From assembly GCA_033026295.1 (NCBI GenBank), contig CM065180.1, forward strand, positions 24,927,523 to 24,991,522: 64,000 nucleotides of DNA, given 5' to 3'. The notes under the pieces were generated by a model. The model was not told the origin of the DNA, did no database searches, and saw only the letters and a list, made by a program, of their open reading frames with translations. The position numbers were made by a program, and so were the translations under genes. Every line of letters begins with the position of its first letter. Within the stretch, counting starts at the first letter, position 1. This stretch comes from Channa striata (Eukaryota; Chordata; Actinopteri; Anabantiformes; Channidae). Below are positions 11,875 through 21,674 of this stretch, piece after piece.

Positions 11875-12745
11875 TAATTTTTGGACTTTTGGATCAGATA
11901 GATTCCAATTTGTTCATGTTAATGATGAATCTTCCACACAGCAAAAAAGTTAGTTATATAGTTCCACAAGGCTCTGTGTTAGGACCAATACTCTTTACTC
12001 TGTATATGTCTCCCCTTGGCAACATTATTAGAAAACACTCTGTCTTTCTATGAAACCGGATGAAACAAATCAATTACAAAGCATATCTAAAAGACATAAG
12101 GGACTGGATGAAGGCCTATGAGGGGATCATGGTCAGAACCAGCGGTGCTGCACCACAGTTTGTTTCTTTTTCACACTGAGCCACCTGCCCAATGTTGGTA
12201 CAGCAGTTGAATTGAAGGCGGTTGGTTCCTGATTCCTTAGTCTTAAATTTCACCTTCATTAGCTTTCACTTTCATTAGCTTCTCTCCATTGGCTTCCTAT
12301 TAAATGTAGAATAGAATTTTATGATGTCACCACTGTATGACATTAACTCTGTGTCTTCTTTGTCCCGTAGTCGTCTTTCTCCCTCTCTGTCCCCCTCTCT
12401 ATGTCCCTGTCTTCAGGTGTCCCCGGATTTGGCGCTGTGTGTCCTCCAGTGCCCAGCTACTGGTCCTACTAACCTGCCCAATGTATTGTTGTTGCTTTTG
12501 TTGCTCTGTTCTTTTCTCTCTCCACTTTCCACTCAGCCCAACCGGTCAAGGCAGATGTCCGTCCACCCTGAGCCTGGTTCTGCTGGAGGTTTCTTCCGGT
12601 AAAGGGAGTTTTTCCTCTCCACTGTTGCCTATAGCTGGTCAAGGGGGTTTTGTTGGGTTTTCTTTAAATGACTTTGTTATGTTAGAGTGAACTGAGATGA
12701 CCTTGTTGTAAATTGGCGCTATATAAATAAAGTTGAAATGTGTGT
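11875..12745 (+). mobile_element. LINE fragment (CR1/L2-like), 3' part
   Basis: It has two pieces. About 11890-12120 encodes broken reverse-transcriptase sequence (a VPQGSVLGPILF-like motif). About 12220-12745 is the LINE 3' end, with the 'ttggcgctatataaataaagttga' terminus shared with the copies ending near 19545 and 20345. The 12125-12215 segment between them is not LINE-like in the other copies. Non-functional. Confidence 0.7.
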
Positions 12746-12789
12746 GGGACTGAGTTTGTATCAAGATCAGATCTGTTTGAATATCTCAC

Positions 12790-12993
12790 AGTGGTTTTCC
12801 CCGGGGTTCCCACTGTGAACATTAGTTTCTCTTTCACACTTAGGTACTTTTATTTTTGCAACATGTGACCCTGAATGAGCCAATAGGTAACAACAGCCAT
12901 TATGTTCCTCTTTTCTCTCTGCATTAAAAGCTGAAGCTGAGTTTCAGAAATTCATATTTTCCCATCAAACCAACATTTGATGCTCCATGGCAG
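12790..12993 (+). promoter_or_regulatory. promoter 4 with kappaB-like site, ISRE and exon 1
   Basis: A GGGGTTCCC kappaB-like site (12803-12811) is followed by a perfect ISRE match (12824-12837) and a TATA-like ATTAAAAG (12923-12930). A short exon ends in 'ccatggcagGTAAGAC' (donor after 12993). It lies directly upstream of gene C. Confidence 0.6.
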
Positions 12994-13345
12994 GTAAGAC
13001 AGACGACTAATTTTATGATCATTTTAATCATAATTAATTATGACGTCTCCTCTTCTTCCTCATTTACTTTGTCTTTCTAAAATATTCGGTTTCCCAAAGT
13101 ATTTCAGCGAGTTTCTCACAAACTGCAGTTCCTCAGTTTGTTTGTCATGGAGTTAGTTCGGTTGTCATGGAGACGGTCCAGGTGTCACCATGTGTCTGAT
13201 GGATGTTGGTGATGTGACAACAGGTGACAGTAGGAGGAGAAGGATCTTCTACTGTCTCCTAATGTTTTTATTACTTTTTACTTAACATGTAACATTTGTT
13301 TTCCAGGTCGGAGCAGCTGAATGTGTGTCTTCTCTTCCTGATCTG

Positions 13346-14660
13346 ATGATCGACGTGATGGACAGTCTGAAGGCCTGTGTGAGTCTTAGACAGAAAGGTG
13401 CTGTCAAAGAGATGGAGAGAGACCTGGAGGCAATTCAGTGAGTTTCTCTGCAAATATAATATATGAAGACTTCAATCCCCTTCACAAACCACATGTTAGA
13501 AACATCCTGACGCTGATGGTGCTTCACCAAATATCGTTTGTTAACTTTTTCTCTGTCTGTGTGGAAAGACACTTGTTGAACCACAACTCGCTGCTGAAAG
13601 CCTAAATTTTGCCTGTGGTTTGTGATGCTTGACACATGTTTTAGACAATAAAATCACAGGTTAAAGGATGAAGTGAAGCCAGGACTCAGTCCTGGACACA
13701 GTCAGTCACATTAATCAGTTGGAGACACGTCTTCACTTTTTCTTTGTCCATCATGAGCTACAGTCACTTTTCTCTGTTCAGCCACAGTGAAACAGGGTTT
13801 GGTTTTAGACGTCTGTAAACTACCAAGTTTTACCTTGTAGATGGGGAACAGGCAGATGATAGATTATTTCCAAAGGTGTTTCCTTGTTCGTGACATGAAG
13901 AAGCAGAAACTCCACTCGAGTCACAGTTTGAACATAAACCTTTTCTTCCTACAGTCTGATGTTCCAGTCGCCCAAAGTGAAACGCTGTGTCCTGATGAAG
14001 AAGAGGAGGACCTTTATCTGGTTTGCAGCAGAGAACTGTGGGGATGAAGCTGCTAGTCAGTGGCTGAGAGAAAACTCAGAGTCCTTCTCTCAACTCGCTG
14101 ACATGTTTCTGTTCCTGAAGAAACGCATGGATGAGGAAGAAAAGAAGAATCACAGCAACAATATCCACATCATCTTCGTGGCTCATGAATCCATCGGAGA
14201 CTCCATGATCCCAGCCAGCTGTCTGCGGCCTCTGTCCAACATCACAGACGTGGTCCTGGATTCTCCCCGGATCTGCTGCCGCTCAGTGAAGGAAACTGGA
14301 GATCAAATGGTTCCCGACATCCTGCTTAGTCCTCTTCAACCACCGGAGGATGTTTCCTGTTCTCTCACAAAAACATACGAATCTCCAGGAAGAAACCGCA
14401 TCATCGTCCCATTCGTCCTCCCAGGAGAGACAAGTCAAAGTGTCCCCTTCTGTGTGGTCACCTTGGCCCTGTCTCTGGTGCTGCTCAACTCCAGGTTTAC
14501 AGCCACCGTCCATCTCACTGCAGAAACTGAACTCAATGGAAAGTACGGGCAGCAGCAGAAGGACGATACAGTGACAGTTTGTCCAGACACCTTCAGTGGA
14601 AACTGTAGGACGATTCTTAAACGTTTGGTGGTTAAACATCGCCCACATCTGTGTCTGTGA
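13346..14660 (+). CDS. family member with internal deletion (gene C)
   Basis: Exon 13307-13437 (acceptor ttccag, donor gtgagt) joins in phase to 13955-14660. The first exon encodes an ApoL-end-like segment (VGAAECVSSLPDLMIDVMDS) homologous to the second coding exon of the 21675 gene. No ApoL exon precedes it here, so translation probably starts at the in-frame ATG at 13346, predicting 265 residues. Against gene A the C-terminal domain has an in-frame loss of about 45-50 residues spanning the PWNC, YGVA and LP-YWN motifs. His-Gly has become His-Glu, and the Ala-Cys strand ends in Ala-Glu. If His and Cys are catalytic or structural, this copy is dead or altered in role. The frame is nevertheless open throughout. 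Starts in the 11178 exon are possible alternatives. Confidence 0.6.
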
Positions 14661-15300
14661 CCTACAGCAAATACATAAGATTATCTGGATTATTTACAGA
14701 GTGATGGAAGAAATAACTTTTTTGAAAAAATTACACATTTCACAAGAGGAAGAAAAAGCTTTAAAAAAGGACGAAACCTTCAAGAGAAACTAATGAACAA
14801 ACAGGAAAGACGTTACATGTGTCAGTTATTATATGACAATTTCTGAACTGTTTTGTTGAATTACCTTTTAACAGCATCTGCTGTGTATGTACAGTGCCTT
14901 GAGAGGACTTTATTAATTCGCAGGTTCACAACAAAGACTGAAAAACGTTATTTGAATTAGTTGAATATGTCTAAGGTGACTGTGGTCAGCAGATTTACAT
15001 TTAGGATCAGATGAAGGTTTTCAGTGTTTCTGAGAAACATTGAAGCTGTGCAGCTGTTTTTCTCATGGCTCAGCTACTGTCACACAGTAGAAGTAAAAGT
15101 CATCACATTTAATAGAAACACACTGAAATGTCCTCATCCTCCTCAACAGATGTTTTCTTCTACATGAGTTTAAGGGAGGCTCACCTTGCAGATCAACGAT
15201 CAGCCGATCGCTAGGACTACCTGACGAGCTGTACAGAGAAAAGCAGTGTCAGTGCAGAGGATTTGATTTTAATTTGTTAAAGGTGATGTCCATCTGCATG
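14661..15300. other. 3' flank of gene C, non-coding
   Basis: AT-rich sequence after the gene C stop, with no further gene. A clear AATAAA close to the stop is lacking. Confidence 0.45.
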
Positions 15301-15307
15301 TGGACTG

Positions 15308-15440
15308 GAGATTTGGGGGAAACCCTGCGGTACATCTTAGACCACAGTAGTTCCTCTTTCACTTGAACTTTTCTTACATCTGAGTGAGAAGCAGGTAACA
15401 GTGATCTGGCCCTGGTTCTCCCCAAAGTTCTTTTGAGTAA
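15308..15440 (+). promoter_or_regulatory. orphan promoter 5 (degenerate ISRE)
   Basis: Closely related to promoter 1, with kappaB-like GGGGAAACCC (15316-15325) and an ISRE with one mismatch (AGTTCCTCTTTCAC, 15349-15362). No exon of the family follows before the LINE. Confidence 0.5.
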
Positions 15441-15744
15441 AAACTGGACTTGGTTGAGATTATCAGGTATTTAATTTTCTTTGTTCTCACATCAGTGTTT
15501 GTTGGGGTCACTCGAGTCAAAGTGTGAACAGCTGTTGAACACCCCGGTGGGTGATGAGGACTGGGGGTGTTTAACGAGTGGGCTTTTTAAATTTGTAAAT
15601 AAAAAAAAATTAACTTATGACTTATTAAAGTCCAGTAACCTGACGAGTTTCCTGCTGAAGGAACTTTTCACTGTCAGTGAGTCCTAACACGTTAATAATT
15701 TACTCTGATCTATTCAACAGTTTTGTGATCAGATCAGGTTTCTT

Positions 15745-15810
15745 TGAAAATCTGGGCATTACCCCTCAACTTTTTGCACCGTTGTAGTTTCTCTTTCACT
15801 TGTAGCTGCT
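15745..15810 (+). promoter_or_regulatory. orphan promoter 6 (perfect ISRE)
   Basis: A perfect ISRE match lies at 15786-15799 in a context like promoter 4. It is followed by about 330 bp without an exon and then the LINE starting near 16140. The gene it served seems to have been lost or replaced. Confidence 0.5.
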
Positions 15811-16374
15811 TAATATTTGTATGTGACTCTGTAATTTCCTGTTTTCACACGCAAAGGAAAGTTAGAACGCAGTGTGTCCTGTCCATGTACAGCTAAAGTC
15901 TGTGAGCCAGGCTTCCAGAATGATTTACAGGTGGTGTAAATCAGGTTTCTCTGCTGCTGCATGTATGTGAAGGTTTCCAGCGACCATGTGCATGAAAACA
16001 CTGTTCCCTGATTACCAGAGAAAGCGGATTTCTCTGAGTACCCTGCTTATTTAAGTGCAAATAAACAGTGTCAGTCTTTTCCTTCATATTTCAGCAAAGT
16101 CAGTGTTGCAGTTTATGCCAATACACAGTTTAGTTCAAGGAGGGGGGCCGGGGGGGGGCAGGGGGCCAGGGGCATTATGGGGTTTGTTAGCTGAGCTGTC
16201 TGGTTGCTGTCCACCAGCTTGAGACACTTGGGGTCGTGCGGTGTAGGATGCACGAGTGGCCTCACTTCCACCTGGGTAGCTTTCTGGGTCAGATTAACCT
16301 GCTAGCTGATGTAACGCTAAACAGACGCCCCAGGTTCACCACCAGCCGGTTCACGTTTCTAACTGATTTTCCCC

Positions 16375-16888
16375 ACTCAGCGACACACCCGCTGAGGAGC
16401 GAACTCTGGTAATTGGCAACTCCATAGTCAGAAACGTGAAGTTAGAGACGCCAGCGGCCATAGTCCAATGTTACCCTGGGGCCAGAGCGGGCGACATCGA
16501 ATCCTATTTGAAGCTCCTGTCTAAGGATAAACGTAGATACAGTAAGATTATTCATGCAGGAACAAATGGCGCCCGATTACACAAATCGGAGGTCAATAAA
16601 ACGAATATTGAATCGGTGTGTAACTTTGCAAAGACAATGTCGGACTCCGTAGTTTTCTCTGGACCCCTGCCAAATCTGATCAGTGACGACATGTATAGCC
16701 GCATGTCGTCATTCAACCGCTGGCTGTCTAGGTGGTGTCCAGCAAACGATGTGGGCTACATAGACAATTGGAAAAGTTTTTGGGGAAAAACTAGGCTCAT
16801 TAGGAGAGACGGCATCCATCCTACTTTGGATGGTGCCTCTGTCTTATCAAAAAATATGGCTGATTTTATTAGACAACCAAAAGATTGA
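16375..16888 (+). pseudogene. LINE ORF1 with SGNH-esterase motifs
   Basis: The translated frame holds block I (VIGNSIVR), the HAGTN-type block and a DGIHPT block near the end. This is the pattern of the SGNH/GDSL esterase domain found in ORF1 of CR1/L2-clade LINEs. The start is not clear, since the frame runs in from upstream without an obvious ATG before 16436 (a GTG there). In the third block the family's usual Asp after GTN is Gly. Probably a 5'-truncated ORF1. Confidence 0.7.
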
Positions 16889-17032
16889 CAATCCAGAGTT
16901 GAGCCTAGGACGCAGAGATCCAGTCCTACACGCCTCTCTGCAGTATCCTTACCGCCGTTACCCCCCCACAACTCCCACATTCCTATAGAAACTGTGTCTG
17001 TTCCCTGATTAACTAAATTTTACAAACTAAAA

Positions 17033-19234
17033 ATGATCACAAGAGGAGTTAATCATAATAACTTAATAAAAATCAGGACTGCTCCCCTTATTGAACAAAA
17101 AACTAAAACAATTAAATGTAGATTATTAAATATCAGATCTCTCTCATCTAAATCTCTGTTAGTAAATGATTTGATAAGCGATCATCAATTTGATTTATTT
17201 TGTCTCACTGAAACCTGGTTGCAGAAGGAAGAATGTTAGTTTAAATGAGTCGACCCCCCCAAGTCATATTAACTATCATGTTCCTAGAAGCTCAGGCCGA
17301 GGTGGAGGAGTAGAAGCAATCTATCACTCAAGCTTACCGATAGAACCTAGACCTAAACATAGTTAGAACTCATTTGAGAGTCTTACTTTGAACCTTTCAC
17401 ACCCAATTTGGAAAACTCAAAATCCACTTCTATTTGTTATTGTGTACCATCCTCCAGTCCCTTATTCTGAATTTTTGATTGAATTCTCAGATTTTCTAGC
17501 CGACTCAGTGCTTAGTGCAGATAAAGTCATCATAGTGGGCGATTTTAACATTCATGTAGATGCTGACAGTAACTCGATCAACACGGCATTTACTTCATTG
17601 CTAGATTCAATTGTTTTTTCTCAAAATGTAAATGAACCCACTCACTGTTTTAGTCACACCCTAGACCTTGTCCTTGCATAGGGCATTGAAATTGATAAAC
17701 TAACAGTATTTCCTCATAATTCTGTTCTCTCTGACCATTTCCAAATAACATTTGAATTTAGTTTATTGGACTACACAGCAGCTAGAAAGAAATTTTGCTT
17801 CAGTAGGTGTTTATCTGAAAACACTGAACAAATTTAAAGAAATGATCCCTCTATCATTTACTTCAACATGTACCGATATAACTGAGAGTAGCCTCATTAA
17901 CTGTACTCCTGTACAAGTTGATTACCTGACTGATAATTACGCAGCATCTTTACGTTCCATACTTGATAGCGTTGCCCCTCTAACAAAGAAGGCAGTAATT
18001 CTGAACAGGCGATCTCCATGGTATAGCTCGCAAACCCGCAATTTGAAGTGGCGTTCCACTCATTCACAAGAATCACGCTTAGCCTGGAAAAAGAGCCTAG
18101 TATTCCCTCAACGCTATGCAGCAATGACTTCATGACCTTCTTCACAAACAAAATCATAGCTATTAGAAATAAAATTCACCAGACCCTCCCCACAAATACA
18201 ACAGAATTAGAATCATCAGTAAGTCCTCAGTCCCTTTTAGACTGCTTTGTGCCCATAGATCTTGCTGAGTTAACTTCAACTACTATGGCATCTAAACCAA
18301 CAACATGTGTGCTAGACCCTATTCCAGTTAGACTGCTCAAAAATGCTCTACCCTTATTAGACACGTTTGTATTAGATATCATTAATCTATCTTTACAAAC
18401 AGGATATGTACCAAAGGCCTATAAGGCAGCTGTAATCAAACCTCTACTTAAAAAACCTAGTCTGGATCCAGGTGTCTTAGCCAAATACAGACCAATATCC
18501 AATCTCCCTTTTATTTCTAAAATACTTGAAAAAGTAGTTGTAAAGCAATTATGTGACCACCTGCGCAGAAACGACTTGTTTGAAGAACATGTTATTAGAA
18601 TTAAAGGAACTGCACTAAATTGGTTTAAATCGTATATCAGATAGATTCCAATTTGCTCGTGTTAATGATGAATCTTCGACATACACAAAAGTTAGTTATG
18701 GAATTCCACAAGGCGTGTATTAGGACCAATACTCTTTACTCTATATATGTCTCCCCTTGGCAACATTATTAGAAAACACAATTTTCACTGCTACGCTGAT
18801 GACACGCAGTTATATCTGTCTATGAAACCTGATGAAAAAAAAAATTAATCAAACTACAAGCATGTTTAAAAGATATAAGGGACTGGATGACATATAGTTT
18901 CCTTCTTCTAAACTCAGATAAAACTGAAGTTATTGTATTTGGGCCTAAAAGTCTAAGAAACATGTTTTCTAACCATATTGCTACTTTAGATGACATAACT
19001 CTTGCCTCCAGTAGTACTGCAAGGAATCTTCGAGTCATTTCTGACCAGGATTTGTCATTTACCTCACACATAAAACATATCTCTAGAACAGCCTTCTTCC
19101 ACCTAAGAAACATTGCCAAAATTAGGAGCATCCTGTCCCAAAGCGATGCTGAAAAATTGGTTCATGCATTTGTTACTTCTAGATTGGACTACTGTAATTC
19201 TCCACTTTCAGGCTGCCCCAGTAACTCTCTGTAA
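17033..19234 (+). pseudogene. LINE ORF2 (endonuclease and reverse transcriptase), broken
   Basis: Endonuclease pieces are visible: LNIRSL, LTETWL, a VGDFNIHVD block and HTLDLVL (17100-17680). The reverse transcriptase follows with YRPISNLPFISK (18487 on), a PQG motif near 18707 and the YADD active-site motif at 18792-18803. The frame is broken several times. About 150 bp present in the 23060 copy is missing near 18100, and part of the RT fingers/palm is missing near 18590. No functional protein is possible. Confidence 0.85.
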
Positions 19235-19562
19235 AGCCTTCAATTAATCCAAAATGCTGCAGCAAGATTACTGACTGGGATTGGTAAGAGAGATAATTTT
19301 TCACCTTCATTAGCTTCTCCATTGGCTTCCAATTACACGTAGAATAGAATTTAAAACCCTTCTTCCCACCTATAAAGTTCTAAACGGTCAAGCTCCATCA
19401 TAGTTTTTCCTCTCCACTGCTGCCTATGGCTGCTCAAGGGGGATTTGTTTGGTTTTCTTTACATGTTTGTATAGTCTTGACTTTATTATGTAAAGTGCCC
19501 TGAGATGACCTTGTTGTAAATTGGCGCTATATAAATAAAGTTGAATTGAATTGAATTGAATT

Positions 19563-20358
19563 GAAATAGTCAAGCCCCATCATATTTAAAAGATCTCCTT
19601 GTACCATATCATCCTACTAGACCAATTTGATCCCAAAATGCAGGCCTACTTGTGGTTCCCAGAATTTCCAAAAATAGAATGGGAAGCAGAGCCTTTAGCT
19701 ATCAAGCTCTTCTCCTGTGGAACCAGCTCCCAGTCCAGATTCAGGAAGCAGACACCCTCTCTACTTTTAAGACTAGGCTCAAAACCTTCCTTTTTGATAA
19801 AGCTTATAGTTAGTTATAGTCATGCTGCTATAGGCTCAGACTGCTGGGGGACTCTGCACTGAGACACTTTCCTCTTCTCTTCATTCTCTCCTTTCACCCC
19901 ACATCTATAATTTCACCACTGTATGACATTAACTTTGTGTCTTCTTTGTCCCGTAGTCGTCTCTCTCCCTCTCTGTCCCCCTCTCTCTGTCCCTGTCTTC
20001 AGGTGTCCCCGGATTTGGCGCTGTGTGTTCATCGGTGTGCCGCTACTGGTCCTATTAACCTGCTCAATGTTTTGTTGCTGCTTTTGTTGCTCTGTTCTTT
20101 GATCTCTCCACTTTCCACTCAGCCCAACCGGTCAAGGCGGATGTCTCTCCACCCTGAGCCTGGTTCTGCTGGAGGTTTCTTCCAGTAAAGGGAGTTTTTC
20201 CTCTCCACTGTTGCCTATGGCTTGCTCAAGGGGGATTTGTTGGGTTTTCTCTAAATTTTTGTATAGTCTTGACTTTATTATGTAAAGTGCCCTGAGATGA
20301 CCTTGTTGTAAATTGGCGCTATATAAATAAAGTTGAATTGAATTGAATTGAATAGTGC
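19563..20358 (+). mobile_element. second LINE 3' fragment in tandem
   Basis: It starts with 'tcaagccccatcat', which matches the point where the previous copy is internally deleted. It carries the C-terminal end of ORF2 (a SYQALLLWNQLP-like stretch in a broken frame) and the same 3' end with a (GAATT)n tail near 20335-20352. Confidence 0.8.
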
Positions 20359-20774
20359 CCAAGCTAGCTGCTAGTTAGCTGCACCAGTTAGGCTAGGCTA
20401 GCATAGGTTTAGTTCCACCAGTCACAGAGGCTGCCACAAGTTATGGTGGCTGGCGCAACAATATGGTACAGATGTAGGCCCTCAGATCTAGAGCTCCAGG
20501 TTTGTTTGTTTGTTTGTTTTTTACAACAAATGATAAAATACTTCATAAAAGATAGATCAAAGCAAAAGAAGAATGTCTAACTGAATTTCACCTGCTGTTG
20601 AAACAAACTGAAAAAGTCAAACCGCCAGCAACGTTAATGACTAAAATACGCTGGTTATTTAGATATTTAGAAACCACAAGCAGCACTGAAAACATTATGA
20701 TTTTAACATGTCACTGTTTGTCTTGACAACAATGGGATTTACACATATAGCCATTAACAGTCTACTTTATGGAT

Positions 20775-21480
20775 GAAACAGTGAATATTGTCTCCTCCTC
20801 TTTATAGTACAATTAAAAAGTTTAAAAATTTGAATTTAAACTGGACCTTTCTCTCAACACGACAAAGTAGGCAAGAAATAAAATTCACATTTATTGTGTT
20901 GCTATTTTCTCAAAATCCCAGAATCCCAGTTTTATACATGTTGGCTTTATTAATTTCGTCACATCTGACCCTCTATTTTCTAACCTAATAAACCTCTTAC
21001 AAAATGTACAGACAGTCCAGAATGCAGGCCATCTGCTGGTTTTTATGTTGTGGCTAATGCATGTGTAAGCAGCATATGAAGGTTCATGTAGAAGTAAAGT
21101 GGTACTGTACCTTAGACACAGCCCCACTAAAATTAAAAACAACAGCCCTACTTTTGTTTCCTCTTTGCACCATGTGATTTAGTGGAAACCACCGAGCCTG
21201 AGCACATCCTTCCTTCTCTACCCTCTCTATACTGTCTTTCTCTAAACATTTCAGTCACAGCCAATAAAAAAAGTGAATATTTTCTCCTCCTCTTTACTAG
21301 TACAAAAAACTGAACATTCACTGTCAGAGTGAAGCTTTCTCTCAACACAGCAAAGTAGGTAAGAAAGAAAATGCACATTTACAGTTAACAGTAAAACACA
21401 ATAAGAGTGACTTATAATTTGAATTTATGAATGTTGTTTTTATGAATGTTGTCACATCTGACCTTTTTTTTCTGCACTAT
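20775..21480 (+). repeat. tandemly duplicated promoter/first-exon block of the ApoL-like gene
   Basis: Two diverged copies, about 20775-20995 and 21265-21480, share 'gtgaatatt-tctcctcctcttta-tagtacaa', a 'ctttctctcaacac-gcaaagtag' exon end and an intron start. The second has an intact donor (GTAAGAA after 21358); the first has a weak 'ggcaag'. The second copy is the likely promoter and non-coding exon 1 of the 21675 gene. No ISRE match was found here, unlike the other copies. Confidence 0.55.
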
Positions 21481-21674
21481 TCTATTTTCATCCTCTTTGA
21501 AAATTTAAGGCAATCCAGACACATGATTTATTGTCATAGTTCACCATTGTCTTTAACCTTGTGTACAAACACAGGCATTTTACTTACTAGACAAATCTAC
21601 AATGCAAGTTTTCTGCAGTTGTTTCAGTGTTTTTTTATCTGACAGACCAGCTGATCCCTCAGTGAAATCACACC

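Larger units (their letters stand above)
16138..19560 (+). mobile_element. CR1/L2-type LINE, nearly full length, defective
   Basis: A non-LTR retrotransposon with a G-rich 5' end, a first open frame with esterase motifs (16375-16888), a broken second frame with endonuclease and reverse transcriptase (17033-19234) and a 3' end closing with a (GAATT)n tail near 19530-19558. Internal deletions and stops make it inactive. It sits between the decayed promoters 5/6 and the intact 21675 gene. Confidence 0.85.

Noticed and set aside
12321..12690. Overlapping + strand frames rich in Leu/Ser, also at 19937-20188
   Set aside because: Both are the same LINE 3' end, non-coding in the element.
14283..14648. 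121-codon minus-strand frame
   Set aside because: It lies wholly opposite the domain exon of gene C and has no family features.
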